This document shows, in pieces, positions 1-8,561 of a stretch of DNA of 64,000 nucleotides. Below the pieces are notes generated by a model. It did not search any database, had not been told where the DNA came from, and worked only from the letters and a program-made list of their open reading frames with translations. The DNA is taken from NCBI GenBank assembly GCA_033344815.1, contig JAWPMR010000001.1:2466136-2530135 (forward strand). The letters are read 5' to 3'. The translations under genes were made by a program, and so were the position numbers. The DNA is from Paracoccaceae bacterium. Lineage in GTDB: Bacteria; Pseudomonadota; Alphaproteobacteria; Rhodobacterales; Rhodobacteraceae. Numbering within the stretch: the first letter of the stretch is position 1; each line of letters begins with the position of its first letter.

Positions 1-320
1 GCGCCCAGTGCTTCCGCCTTTGCTACGGCCTCCTCGGGATCGGTATCATAAAACCGGATCTCGATCCCGGCCCCGCGTGGCGGGTTTTCCGGTAGCAGCC
101 CCAGCAGAGGGTTGGCTCCATAGGTGCCATCACTGTGCAGTTGAAACACCTCCGCACCGTAAGTGATGATCGCGAAATCCTCGCTGAGCCGGTGCACCCC
201 CACATCGAACACGCCCGCCAGAAATGCGGCGGTGGCCCGCACATCCCGCACCAGCAGGTTCAGCCCGATACCACGCAAGCTTTTGCCGAAATCCTCTGCT
301 GATACGGTTTCGTAGTCCAT
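1..320 (-). CDS. VOC (glyoxalase/bleomycin-resistance) family protein, 3' end cut by window edge
   Basis: The reading frame starts at the ATG at 318-320 and runs off the left edge, giving about 106 residues. The visible part has the beta-alpha-beta-beta-beta layout of a vicinal-oxygen-chelate domain. It opens with a strand containing GLNLLVRDV, continues with a helix around TAAFLAGVFD, then FAIITYGAEVFQLH, and ends in GAGIEIRFYDTDPEEAVAKA. Such proteins bind a metal and act as lyases, dioxygenases or small-molecule binding proteins. No substrate can be assigned. The gene is divergent from ade with about 50 bp between the starts. The family call is fairly safe; the function is open. Confidence 0.7.
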   Translation of the reverse strand, partial: MDYETVSAEDFGKSLRGIGLNLLVRDVRATAAFLAGVFDVGVHRLSEDFAIITYGAEVFQLHSDGTYGANPLLGLLPENPPRGAGIEIRFYDTDPEEAVAKAEALG

Positions 321-370
321 CAGATACTCTCCATACTTGAACATCCCCGAAACCCGTGGCACCTAGGGAC

Positions 371-2173
371 ATGACGATAGCTTCTTTTCCCACATGGCCC
401 GATACCGCAGCGCAGCTCATCGCCGTTGCCACAGGCCGCGCGCCCGCTGATACCGTTATACAGGGCGGTAAATGGGTCAATGTCCATACCCGCGAGGTGC
501 TGGACGCCCACGATATTTCCATTTTCGCGGGGCGCATTGCCTGCGTTGTGCCAGATGCCACCCATTGTATGGGTCCGGACACCCGCATCATCAACGCCCA
601 AGGGCGCTATATGATCCCCGGCCTGTGCGACGGGCATATGCATATTGAGAGCGGTATGCTGACCCCTGCGGAATTTGCCCGCGCCGTGATCCCGCATGGT
701 ACAACATCGATGTTCACCGATCCGCATGAAATCGCCAATGTGCTTGGGTTGGAGGGCGTGCGCATGATGCATGACGAAGCCCTGATGCAGCCGGTCAATA
801 TTTTCACCCAGATGCCCTCCTGCGCACCCTCCGCGCCGGGGATGGAAACCACCGGCTTTGAAATCACACCCGAGGACGTGGCCGAGGCAATGGGGTGGCC
901 GGGCATCATCGGGCTGGGCGAAATGATGAATTTCCCCGGTGTGTCAAATGCCGATCCCAAGATGCTCGCCGAAATCGCCGCCACCCAGAACGCGGGTAAA
1001 ACCGTTGGCGGGCACTATGCCTCTCCGGATCTTGGCCCCGCCTTCGCGGGCTATGTGGCGGGCGGTCCTGCGGATGACCATGAGGGCACCTGCGAGGCGG
1101 ACGCCATTGCGCGGATGCGGCAGGGAATGCGTTCGATGATCCGGTTGGGGTCGGCGTGGTATGACGTGGAAACCCAAATCACGGCCATCACCGAAAAGGG
1201 TCTGGATCCGCGCAACATGATCCTGTGCACAGACGATTGTCACTCTGGCACGCTGGTTAATGAAGGGCATATGAACCGGGTTGTGCGCCACGCTATAGAT
1301 TGCGGGTGCGACCCGCTGATCGCCCTGCAAATGGCGACGATCAACACCGCGACACATTTTGGGTTGGAGCGCGAGATTGGCTCGCTGACACCCGGACGTC
1401 GTGCGGATGTGATCCTGACTTCTGACCTCAAAACCCTGCCCATTGAGACAGTGATGGCCCGCGGGCAGATCATCGCTGAGAACGGCGTCTGTCTGGTCGA
1501 ATGCCCGCATTATGACTGGCCCGACACCGCGCGCCAGACCGTCAACATGGGCAAAACGCTTGTGGCGGATGATTTCGCCGTGCCTGCGCCCACCGGGGCC
1601 AATGCGGTGCGCGCCAATGTCATCGGTGTGGTCGAAAACCAAGCCCCCACGAAAGCGTTGCAATTTGAGTTGCCGGTGACCGAGGGCCGCGTTCAGGCCA
1701 CCGGCGATGTGGCCCAAATCGCGCTGGTTGAACGTCATCGCGCCACCGGATCCGTAACAAACGCCTTTGTGTCAGGTTTTGGCTATGAAGGCCCGATGGC
1801 GATGGCCTCCACCGTCGCCCATGACAGCCACCACATGATCGTTGTCGGCACGGACGCCGTACACATGGCGATGGCCGCCAATCGCCTGAACGATGTCGGC
1901 GGTGGCATTGTGATCTTCAAGGACGGCGTGGAACTGGCCCTGGTGGAATTGCCCATCGCGGGGCTGATGTCCGACCGGCCCGCCACAGAGGTCGCTGCCA
2001 AAGCCGATCGGATGATGCAAGCCATGCGCGACTGCGGTTGCACGCTGAACAATGCCTATATGCAACACTCCCTCCTTGCCCTCGTGGTCATCCCTGAACT
2101 GCGCATTTCCGACCTTGGACTGGTCGATGTGCGCAGCTTTGAATTCATTCCAGTAATCGAGCCCCTGTCATGA
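371..2173 (+). CDS. ade: Adenine deaminase
   Basis: This enzyme hydrolyses adenine to hypoxanthine and ammonia (amidohydrolase superfamily, metal dependent, cytoplasmic). About 600 residues fits the bacterial Ade family. Visible motifs are the metal-binding HMHIES near residue 90, the TDPHEIANVLG stretch, LCTDDCHSGTL in the catalytic half, and the C-terminal SGFGYEGPMAMAS and GGGIVIFKDG segments typical of Ade. The frame stays open to a GTG at 356, but ATG 371 leads directly into the conserved part and was preferred. The stop overlaps the amn start by 4 bp (ATGA), so the two are co-translated. Together they convert AMP via adenine to hypoxanthine. Confidence 0.93.
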   Translation: MTIASFPTWPDTAAQLIAVATGRAPADTVIQGGKWVNVHTREVLDAHDISIFAGRIACVVPDATHCMGPDTRIINAQGRYMIPGLCDGHMHIESGMLTPAEFARAVIPHGTTSMFTDPHEIANVLGLEGVRMMHDEALMQPVNIFTQMPSCAPSAPGMETTGFEITPEDVAEAMGWPGIIGLGEMMNFPGVSNADPKMLAEIAATQNAGKTVGGHYASPDLGPAFAGYVAGGPADDHEGTCEADAIARMRQGMRSMIRLGSAWYDVETQITAITEKGLDPRNMILCTDDCHSGTLVNEGHMNRVVRHAIDCGCDPLIALQMATINTATHFGLEREIGSLTPGRRADVILTSDLKTLPIETVMARGQIIAENGVCLVECPHYDWPDTARQTVNMGKTLVADDFAVPAPTGANAVRANVIGVVENQAPTKALQFELPVTEGRVQATGDVAQIALVERHRATGSVTNAFVSGFGYEGPMAMASTVAHDSHHMIVVGTDAVHMAMAANRLNDVGGGIVIFKDGVELALVELPIAGLMSDRPATEVAAKADRMMQAMRDCGCTLNNAYMQHSLLALVVIPELRISDLGLVDVRSFEFIPVIEPLS

Positions 2174-3633
2174 CCAATATCAACACACCTAATGCGCCAG
2201 CCACGGAACAGTTTCATGATGCGAAAGCTGCCGTTGCCAGGTTGGAAGAACTCTACACCCAGGCCACGCAATTCCTGTGCAAGCACTTCATCGAAGCCCT
2301 TTCCCACGGCGCCCCGGATGAGCGCATCCGTGCGTTTTACCCCGAAGTTCTGTTCAAAACCTCCAGCTATGCGCAGGTCGATACCCGCCTCAGCTTTGGT
2401 CATGTTTCAGCCCCCGGCAGTTTTCGCGCCACGATCACGCGCCCGGACCTGTTCCGCAGCTACCTGATCCAACAGATTGGCCTTTTGATAGAAAACCACG
2501 GGCAACCCGTCAGCATCGGCCCCTCAGATACGCCAATGCCGGTGCATTTCGCGGTCGCAACAGACGCAAGCATCACCGTGCCTCAGGAGGGCGCGGCTGA
2601 GTTCACCCTGCGTGATGTGTTCGATGTCCCGGATCTGTCCACGACCAATGACGACATCGTCAATGGCACCTATGTCTCCCCCGATGGCATCGGCCCGCTG
2701 GCCCCGTTTACCGCACAGCGCGTAGATTATTCGCTGGCGCGGCTGTCCCATTACACGGCGACGGATGCAACGCATTTCCAGAACCACGTGCTCTTCACCA
2801 ACTACCAGTTCTATGTCTCCGAATTTGAAGCCTTTGCCCGGACGCAGTTGGATGACCCGGGCTCAGGGTATACCGCCTTTGTCTCCACCGATAATGCGAT
2901 CATCACCGCCGGGGATCAGCCCCTGGCCGATCCAATCAAAACACCGCAAATGCCGACCTATCACCTCAAACGCGCCGATGGCTCCGGCATCACGCTGGTG
3001 AACATCGGCGTTGGTCCCTCGAATGCCAAAACCGCCACCGATCACATTGCGGTGCTGCGCCCCCATGCCTGGCTCATGGTGGGACACTGTGCCGGTTTGC
3101 GCAACTCTCAGGCGCTCGGGGACTTTGTGCTGGCCCACGCTTACCTGCGCGAGGATCACGTGCTGGATGATGACCTGCCGCCCTGGGTCCCGATCCCCGC
3201 TCTGGCCGAAATCCAGATCGCGCTGGAACAATCCGTGGCGCAGGTGACCAATCTGGAGGGCTATGAGCTCAAGCGGATCATGCGCACCGGGACGGTCGCC
3301 ACCTATGATGATCGCAACTGGGAGTTGCGCGACCAATCCGGTCCGGTGCAGCGTCTCAGCCAGTCCCGCGCCGTCGCGCTGGACATGGAAAGCGCCACCA
3401 TCGCCGCCAACGGATACCGGTTTCGTGTGCCATATGGCACACTTTTATGCGTCTCCGACAAGCCCCTGCACGGCGAGTTGAAACTCCCCGGCATGGCATC
3501 AGACTTCTACAGAACACAGGTTTCACGCCATTTGATGATCGGAATTCATGCCATGGAACGCCTTCGCACCATGCCGCTGGAACGCATCCACAGTCGGAAA
3601 TTACGCTCCTTTGAGGAGACAGCCTTCCTCTGA
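2170..3633 (+). CDS. amn: AMP nucleosidase
   Basis: This enzyme cleaves the N-glycosidic bond of AMP to give adenine and ribose 5-phosphate. At 487 residues it matches the usual length of bacterial Amn (E. coli about 484). The N-terminal regulatory half contains YAQVDTRLSFGHVSAPG. The C-terminal phosphorylase-like half contains VGHCAGLRNSQALGDFVL, AVALDMESATIAANGYRF and LCVSDKPLHGELKLPG, the classic nucleoside-phosphorylase-fold signatures. It is translationally coupled to ade upstream, so its product adenine feeds straight into Ade. The pair looks like a dedicated AMP-degradation or adenine-salvage module. Confidence 0.95.
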   Translation: MTNINTPNAPATEQFHDAKAAVARLEELYTQATQFLCKHFIEALSHGAPDERIRAFYPEVLFKTSSYAQVDTRLSFGHVSAPGSFRATITRPDLFRSYLIQQIGLLIENHGQPVSIGPSDTPMPVHFAVATDASITVPQEGAAEFTLRDVFDVPDLSTTNDDIVNGTYVSPDGIGPLAPFTAQRVDYSLARLSHYTATDATHFQNHVLFTNYQFYVSEFEAFARTQLDDPGSGYTAFVSTDNAIITAGDQPLADPIKTPQMPTYHLKRADGSGITLVNIGVGPSNAKTATDHIAVLRPHAWLMVGHCAGLRNSQALGDFVLAHAYLREDHVLDDDLPPWVPIPALAEIQIALEQSVAQVTNLEGYELKRIMRTGTVATYDDRNWELRDQSGPVQRLSQSRAVALDMESATIAANGYRFRVPYGTLLCVSDKPLHGELKLPGMASDFYRTQVSRHLMIGIHAMERLRTMPLERIHSRKLRSFEETAFL

Positions 3634-3696
3634 GGGGCCAAAACCCAATAAAATAGGTTAATTTTGCACCTTTTTCCTTGCATTACTCTACTAATC

Positions 3697-3714
3697 GTTG
3701 TGTTCATACACAAC
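3697..3714. promoter_or_regulatory. Perfect 7-bp inverted repeat upstream of the HU gene
   Basis: GTTGTGT and ACACAAC flank a 4-nt TCAT spacer about 60 bp before the HU start, inside the 140-bp amn-HU intergenic region. It could be an operator or a small hairpin in the leader. No U tract follows, so it is not a convincing terminator for amn. The binding protein is unknown. Confidence 0.4.
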
Positions 3715-3773
3715 ATCCGGGTAGATTTCGGACATGAGGCCCTACTGTTCGGGCAGCGAAGGAGAATAAGAAC

Positions 3774-4061
3774 ATGGCAAAACCAATGACAAAGACACAG
3801 CTCGTCGCGGCCCTGGCCGAAGAGATGGGTAGCGACAAGAAATCCGCAGGCGCGGCACTGGAAGCAGTTTGCAACCTGATCACCACGGAAGTTTCCGGCG
3901 GCGGCGCGGTCACTCTGCCCGGAGTCGGCAAGATCTACTGCCGCGAGCGTCCGGAGCGTATGGTACGCAATCCGGCCACAGGCGAACAATTCAAAAAAGA
4001 CGCGGACAAGGTGGTCAAAATGACCATCGCCAAAGCGCTCAAAGACAGCGTGAACGGCTAA
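3774..4061 (+). CDS. HU/IHF-family DNA-binding protein
   Basis: A 95-residue nucleoid-associated protein. It starts MAKPMTKTQLVAALAEEM, followed by the helical dimerisation part. The DNA-binding beta-arm region is GVGKIYCRERPERMVRNPATGEQF, matching the RxxRxxRNPxTGE signature of HU proteins. The C-terminal KVVKMTIAKALKDSV helix completes the fold. An AGGAG ribosome binding site lies just before the start. It is monocistronic: an inverted repeat lies upstream and a strong terminator downstream. It bends and compacts DNA as a dimer. Which HU paralogue it is cannot be decided here. Confidence 0.9.
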   Translation: MAKPMTKTQLVAALAEEMGSDKKSAGAALEAVCNLITTEVSGGGAVTLPGVGKIYCRERPERMVRNPATGEQFKKDADKVVKMTIAKALKDSVNG

Positions 4062-4083
4062 TCGCCTCTCATGCTAGACTTCA

Positions 4084-4113
4084 AAGGGTCGCCTTCGGGC
4101 GGCCCTTTTTTAT
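4084..4113 (+). terminator. Rho-independent terminator after the HU gene
   Basis: AGGGTCGCC and GGCGGCCCT pair (one G-U) around a TTCG tetraloop, followed by a run of T. It starts about 20 bp after the HU stop. Confidence 0.85.
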
Positions 4114-4128
4114 GGCCTGAACCGGACC

Positions 4129-4755
4129 CTATCGCTGCGCTGTGAGCAATCGGATCGCAAGCGCCGCGAAAATACCCCCTGCAATCCTGTTCATCACCAC
4201 CTGCGCGCGCGGCGTGCGTGCCAGCCATGCCCCCAGAAATCCAGCCGCCCAGGCAATCGCGCCAAACACCACCAGCGCGCATAAGATGAAAAAAGCCCCA
4301 AAGAGGAATATCTGCGGCGTCACGGCGCCCCGTGCGGGGTCAGCAAACTGTGGCAGAAAAGCCAGGAAAAAGATCGCGACTTTGGGGTTCGTGACATTCA
4401 TGATGACACCGCGACCCACAAGCTTGGGATAGCTCATATCGAGCCCCTTTTCTGTGCCAATTGCCGACGGTTTCGCGCGCACCGCTTTCCACGCAAGATA
4501 TAACAGATAGCACCCGCCCACGATCTTCAGGGCCAAGAACGCCGTCGCGGAGGTTTGAAAGATCACCGCCACGCCCAGCGCCACCAGCGTGGTGTGCACG
4601 GCCACGCCAATACACAGCCCCAAGGTCACCATCACACCCGCCATACGCCCATAGAGCGCAGATTGTGTCAGCACGAATATGTTGTCCGGCCCCGGTGCAA
4701 GCGACAAGGCAACAGACGCGGTAATGAACACAAACAAAACATCCGGTGCGATCAT
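4129..4755 (-). CDS. LysE/RhtB family amino-acid exporter
   Basis: A 208-residue inner-membrane protein with about six hydrophobic segments. The N-terminal signature ASVALSLAPGPDNIFVLTQS (residues about 12-32) is diagnostic for the LysE/RhtB exporter family. VGGCYLLYLAWKAVR and GVIMNVTNPKVAIFFLAFLPQF are the other conserved segments. Such proteins export amino acids or related metabolites using the proton gradient. The exported compound cannot be told. It is convergent with the HU gene and divergent from the EamA transporter. Confidence 0.9.
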   Translation of the reverse strand: MIAPDVLFVFITASVALSLAPGPDNIFVLTQSALYGRMAGVMVTLGLCIGVAVHTTLVALGVAVIFQTSATAFLALKIVGGCYLLYLAWKAVRAKPSAIGTEKGLDMSYPKLVGRGVIMNVTNPKVAIFFLAFLPQFADPARGAVTPQIFLFGAFFILCALVVFGAIAWAAGFLGAWLARTPRAQVVMNRIAGGIFAALAIRLLTAQR

Positions 4756-4929
4756 TTCAGGCCCTCTGATGGAATTTAATAACTGGCAAGCACTGCCTAA
4801 CTGCCCGAAACACCGCTGACCAGTACCCGATTAACAATTACCAACCACGACAACACCGCCACGGCTTGCCCTTGCCCTGAATTTGCGAAAGGGTCGCGCC
4901 GAATGGGCAAGGCAAAGGCACGGGCATAA

Positions 4930-5799
4930 ATGGACATACGCGCAATCCTTGCAGGCCTTGCTTTTGCGCTCATGTGGTCTTCGGCCTTTTCTTCTGCACG
5001 CATCATTGTCGCGGATGCCTCGCCCCTTGCGGCGCTGACGCTGCGCTACCTGATCTCCGGGTTGTTGGGCGTGGCGATCGCCCGCATGCTGGGTCAGTCC
5101 TGGCACCTGACGCCCGCGCAATGGCGTGCCACAATCGTCTTTGGCGTATTGCAAAACGCCGTCTATCTCGGCCTGAATTTTGTGGCCATGCAAACCATCG
5201 AGGCCTCGGTGGCGGCCATCATCGCCTCCACCATGCCCCTGCTGGTGGCCCTTGCCGGTTGGGTCTTCCTCAGCGAAACCTTGAAACCGCTCAGCATCGC
5301 GGGGCTTGTTGCCGGGGTCATTGGCGTTGGGCTGATCATGGGCGCCCGCATCACCGGCGGCGTGGATCTGTTTGGGTTGATGCTGTGCGGTATTGGCGTG
5401 CTGGCTCTGACCATCGCCACGCTATCGGTGCGCGGGGCCACGTCGGGCGGCAATTTCCTGATGATCGTCGGCTTGCAGATGCTGGTTGGTTGCGCAGCCC
5501 TTGCCATCGCCACCGCGCTCTTTGAAACACCGCGCCTCAACCCAAGCTGGCCTCTGGCGGCGGCCTTTGTTTATACCACGCTGGTGCCGGGATTGGCGGC
5601 GACATTTGTGTGGTTCTGGCTGGTCAACCGCATCGGGGCCACGCGTGCCGCGACGTTCCACTTTCTCAACCCGTTTCTGGGTGTTGCCATTGCCGCCTTG
5701 TTGCTGGGCGAAAGCCTGGGGGCGCGCGATGTCCTTGGTGTGGCAATCATCGCATTGGGCATTCTGGCCGTTCAACTGTCGCGACAATCCAAAGCATAG
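4930..5799 (+). CDS. EamA/DMT-family transporter
   Basis: 289 residues with ten predicted membrane spans arranged as two EamA repeats, the usual size for drug/metabolite transporters. Repeat one begins IRAILAGLAFALMWSSAFSS. Its end has EASVAAIIASTMPLLVALAGW, the conserved PLxxALxG-type segment. Repeat two has TFHFLNPFLGVAIAALLLGE, the conserved N/P-rich segment before the last helix. It is probably an exporter of metabolites or amino acids; the substrate is unknown. It stands alone, divergent from the LysE-family gene. Confidence 0.9.
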   Translation: MDIRAILAGLAFALMWSSAFSSARIIVADASPLAALTLRYLISGLLGVAIARMLGQSWHLTPAQWRATIVFGVLQNAVYLGLNFVAMQTIEASVAAIIASTMPLLVALAGWVFLSETLKPLSIAGLVAGVIGVGLIMGARITGGVDLFGLMLCGIGVLALTIATLSVRGATSGGNFLMIVGLQMLVGCAALAIATALFETPRLNPSWPLAAAFVYTTLVPGLAATFVWFWLVNRIGATRAATFHFLNPFLGVAIAALLLGESLGARDVLGVAIIALGILAVQLSRQSKA

Positions 5800-5878
5800 T
5801 TTTTACTATCCAATGCGGCACGTCTGTGGCTAGGGTCATGATCAGCCCGCCCAACAGCCAGCCTTGGACCTAGACCAC

Positions 5879-6862
5879 ATGACCTCACAGGACGCGCCGA
5901 AACCCTATGCATTTGTGCTGGTGCCCGGATTTTCGCAACTCGGGTTCGCCTGCGCGCTCGAAGCGCTGTCTCTGGCAAACCGGCATCCCGGCGCGGAGCC
6001 CTATTACCGCTGGCGGTTGCTCAGCGAGGACGGCGCGCCCGTGCCTGCCTATAATGGCGTGATCACACAGGTTGACGGGCCATTGGATACGCTGGAACGC
6101 GATGAGACCATAGTCATCTGCGCGGGCGAAAACGTCAGCACAAACGCCAGCAAAAAGCTCATCAACTGGCTGCGGCGCGAAGTGCGGCGCGGGATGGATT
6201 TTGGCGCGCTCTCCTCGGGCACCTATATCCTTGCGCTCGCCGGTCTGGTGGCGGGCAAGCGCGTCACGACCCATTGGGAGTATCGTTCTGCCCTCACAGA
6301 GATCCTGCCCGATGTGATCATGGAGGATGCGATCTTTTCCATCGACGGGCGGGTATTTACCACCGCGGGCGGTGCCGCGTCCATGGATATGATGCTGGAA
6401 CGGATCAAGTCCGACTTTGGCACGGAACTGGCCACCTGGGTCGCCGATCAGATGGTCTATACCGACCCGCGTCTGCCCGATCACGCGCAGCGCATGACGC
6501 TGCAACGGCGCACGCAGGTGCGCAACGGCAAGCTCGCCCTGGCGATGCAGATCATGGACAACAACATCGAAGATCCACTGAGCCCGGACGAAATATCCGA
6601 CATCGTCGAGATTTCCACGCGGCAATTGGAGCGGCTGTTTGCCAAATACGTCGGGCTATCGCCAAAACGTCACTACATGCGGCTGAGGCTGGAAAGGGCG
6701 CGCGATCTGTTGCGCCAGACCGACTTTTCGGTAACGGACGTTTGCGTCGCCTGTGGGTTCAAATCCCTGTCGCATTTTTCCAAAAGCTACCGCGCCGCCT
6801 TTGGCATCAGCCCCGGATTGGACGGTGGGTCCAGCAAATTGGTGTGGCGCGGCGGGATCTGA
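5879..6862 (+). CDS. GlxA-type transcriptional regulator (DJ-1/PfpI domain plus AraC HTH)
   Basis: The N-terminal domain (about residues 10-180) is a DJ-1/PfpI-like glutamine-amidotransferase fold with YAFVLVPGFSQLGFACALEA and DETIVICAGEN. The nucleophile position reads GALSSGTY, with serine in place of a catalytic cysteine, as in sensor-type members. The C-terminal AraC domain (about 220-320) has two helix-turn-helices: SPDEISDIVEISTRQLERLF and DVCVACGFKSLSHFSKSYRA. The family includes regulators of choline, glycine-betaine and carnitine catabolism, and the N-terminus resembles that branch. No matching catabolic genes sit beside it, so the ligand is uncertain. ATG 5879 was chosen over a TTG 15 bp upstream. 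Confidence 0.88.
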   Translation: MTSQDAPKPYAFVLVPGFSQLGFACALEALSLANRHPGAEPYYRWRLLSEDGAPVPAYNGVITQVDGPLDTLERDETIVICAGENVSTNASKKLINWLRREVRRGMDFGALSSGTYILALAGLVAGKRVTTHWEYRSALTEILPDVIMEDAIFSIDGRVFTTAGGAASMDMMLERIKSDFGTELATWVADQMVYTDPRLPDHAQRMTLQRRTQVRNGKLALAMQIMDNNIEDPLSPDEISDIVEISTRQLERLFAKYVGLSPKRHYMRLRLERARDLLRQTDFSVTDVCVACGFKSLSHFSKSYRAAFGISPGLDGGSSKLVWRGGI

Positions 6863-6868
6863 CGCGCG

Positions 6869-7390
6869 CTACTGGAGCAGCGCGTCGATCTCGCGGGTGA
6901 TCTTGGGCGATTGCGGTTTGGTGCCTGATCCCCATGTGCCCACGACCTCGCCTTCCGGACTGATCAGCACTTTGTTGAAATTCCAGCGCGGCTTGAACCC
7001 GGTGTCCGCCGCGACTTCGCGGTAAAACGGATGCGCCTCTGGGCCTTTAACGGGGGTGATATCCGTCATCGGCAGATCAAGACCAAAGTTCATTTCGCAG
7101 AACTCCTTGACCTCTTCCGCACTGCCCAACTCCTGGTTGAAATCATCAGATGGCACCGCCAGCACAACCAATCCCTGATCGCGGTATGTGTCATAAAGCG
7201 CCTGCAACCCGGCGTATTGCCCGGTAAATCCACATTGCGACGCGGTATTGACCACCAGCACCGGCTGCCCGGCCCAATCCCCTGTATTCAAGGTGCCGCC
7301 ATCAATGGAAGGAAAGGAATGAGACGAGATGCCACCAGCCGCCGCTGTGGCCACCATCCCGCCTGTGAGCAGTGCAATAAGTCGTATCAT
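6869..7390 (-). CDS. Glutathione peroxidase family protein, exported
   Basis: This thiol peroxidase reduces hydroperoxides. The peroxidatic cysteine lies in VVNTASQCGFTGQY (Cys about 53). The family's tryptophan is in KPRWNFNKVLIS, and the second family block is LAVPSDDFNQELGSAEEV. A GAGGAG ribosome binding site precedes ATG 7390. That start gives a short hydrophobic signal peptide (MIRLIALLTGGMVATAAAGG), so the enzyme is probably periplasmic, unlike typical cytosolic BtuE-type enzymes. It is divergent from msrB-msrA, so the neighbourhood is devoted to oxidative repair. Confidence 0.9.
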   Translation of the reverse strand: MIRLIALLTGGMVATAAAGGISSHSFPSIDGGTLNTGDWAGQPVLVVNTASQCGFTGQYAGLQALYDTYRDQGLVVLAVPSDDFNQELGSAEEVKEFCEMNFGLDLPMTDITPVKGPEAHPFYREVAADTGFKPRWNFNKVLISPEGEVVGTWGSGTKPQSPKITREIDALLQ

Positions 7391-7527
7391 GAAAATGCTC
7401 CTCTCTCGTTTGGCCGTAACATAGAGCCGTGCGGACCAAAGGCACGTGAACGTGACCACAATCGTTTTGCCCTTTTAATTGCCCGGATTTGTCCCATCTA
7501 ATAGGCAAAGGTCAAAAGGAGCGTTTC

Positions 7528-7977
7528 ATGCCCAAATATGAAAAAACCGATGCGGCGGTCTCAAAGCTGTCACTCGAAGAATATCGCGTGACCCAGCAAA
7601 GCGGCACCGAACGGCCCGGCACCGGCAAACTTCTGAAAAACAAAGAGCCCGGTATCTACGTGGACATCGTGTCAGGTGAGCCGCTGTTTGCCTCAGCGGA
7701 TAAATACGAGTCCGGGTGCGGCTGGCCCAGCTTTACCAAACCGATTGAACCCGCGCATGTCACCGAATTGCGGGATGTGACCATGGGCATGGTACGCACC
7801 GAGGTCCGCTCGACCCATGGTGACAGCCATCTGGGACATGTGTTTCCCGACGGGCCACAGGATCGCGGGGGTCTGCGCTATTGCATCAACTCAGCGTCCT
7901 TGCGGTTTGTGCACCGCGATGACATGGCCGCCCAAGGATACGGCGATTACGTAGATCAAGTGGAGGATGTGGCATGA
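7528..7977 (+). CDS. msrB: Peptide-methionine (R)-S-oxide reductase MsrB
   Basis: Reduces the R epimer of methionine sulfoxide in proteins. ATG 7528 was chosen because an AAGGAG site lies just before it; an upstream in-frame ATG at 7489 lacks one. Family blocks are [31 protein letters not shown] and [14 protein letters not shown], with catalytic Cys 119. The two CxxC pairs that bind structural zinc in many MsrB proteins are absent, so this is the zinc-free subtype. The stop overlaps msrA by 4 bp, forming a two-gene repair operon for both epimers. Confidence 0.95.
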   Translation: MPKYEKTDAAVSKLSLEEYRVTQQSGTERPGTGKLLKNKEPGIYVDIVSGEPLFASADKYESGCGWPSFTKPIEPAHVTELRDVTMGMVRTEVRSTHGDSHLGHVFPDGPQDRGGLRYCINSASLRFVHRDDMAAQGYGDYVDQVEDVA

Positions 7978-8489
7978 GCCATCAACGCGCAGTACTGGCA
8001 GGGGGTTGTTTCTGGGGCATGCAGGATCTGATCCGCAAGCGCCCCGGCGTGATCGCCACCCGCGTCGGGTATACCGGCGGAGACGTGCCGAATGCCACCT
8101 ATCGCAATCACGGCACCCATGCCGAGGGGATCGAGGTCATCTTTGACCCTGCCGTGATCAGCTTTCGGGACGTCTTGGAACTGTTTTTTCAGATCCACGA
8201 CCCCACCACGCTGAACCGTCAGGGCAATGATCGTGGTATGAGCTACCGCTCCGCGATTTATTATGTGGATGACGACCAACAGAACGTCGCGCGCGATACC
8301 ATCGCGGATGTGGAAGCCTCCGGTCTCTGGCCCGGCAAAGTGGTCACCGAAGTCGAACCTGTCGGCCCCTTCTGGGAAGCTGAACCGGAGCATCAGGATT
8401 ATCTGGAACGCGTGCCGGGGGGCTATACCTGCCATTTCCCGCGCGCGGATTGGGTCTTGCCGAAACGGGCCACGCAGGCGGCTGAATAG
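7974..8489 (+). CDS. msrA: Peptide-methionine (S)-S-oxide reductase MsrA
   Basis: Reduces the S epimer of methionine sulfoxide in free or protein-bound form. The catalytic motif GGCFWGMQD (Cys 12) is at the very N-terminus. Further family blocks are [25 protein letters not shown] and [21 protein letters not shown]. 171 residues is the normal size of a single-domain MsrA. The start overlaps the msrB stop (ATGA), so the two are co-translated. Confidence 0.96.
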   Translation: MSHQRAVLAGGCFWGMQDLIRKRPGVIATRVGYTGGDVPNATYRNHGTHAEGIEVIFDPAVISFRDVLELFFQIHDPTTLNRQGNDRGMSYRSAIYYVDDDQQNVARDTIADVEASGLWPGKVVTEVEPVGPFWEAEPEHQDYLERVPGGYTCHFPRADWVLPKRATQAAE

Positions 8490-8529
8490 AAAACGATCGC
8501 GCGCGTCGCTCGCCCCTTTGGCAGGTGAC

Positions 8530-8553
8530 GCGCGGTTTCTGCAGGAACCGCGC
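8530..8553. terminator. GC-rich hairpin between convergent msrA and hyuA-like genes
   Basis: GCGCGGTT pairs perfectly with AACCGCGC around an 8-nt loop, in the 70-bp gap between two convergent stops. There is no clear T run on either side, so it may be a weak bidirectional terminator. Confidence 0.45.
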
Positions 8554-8561
8554 TGCGCCCC

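Noticed and set aside
3697-3714. Inverted repeat considered as a terminator of amn
   Set aside because: Only 7 bp of stem and no T run; kept as a possible operator.
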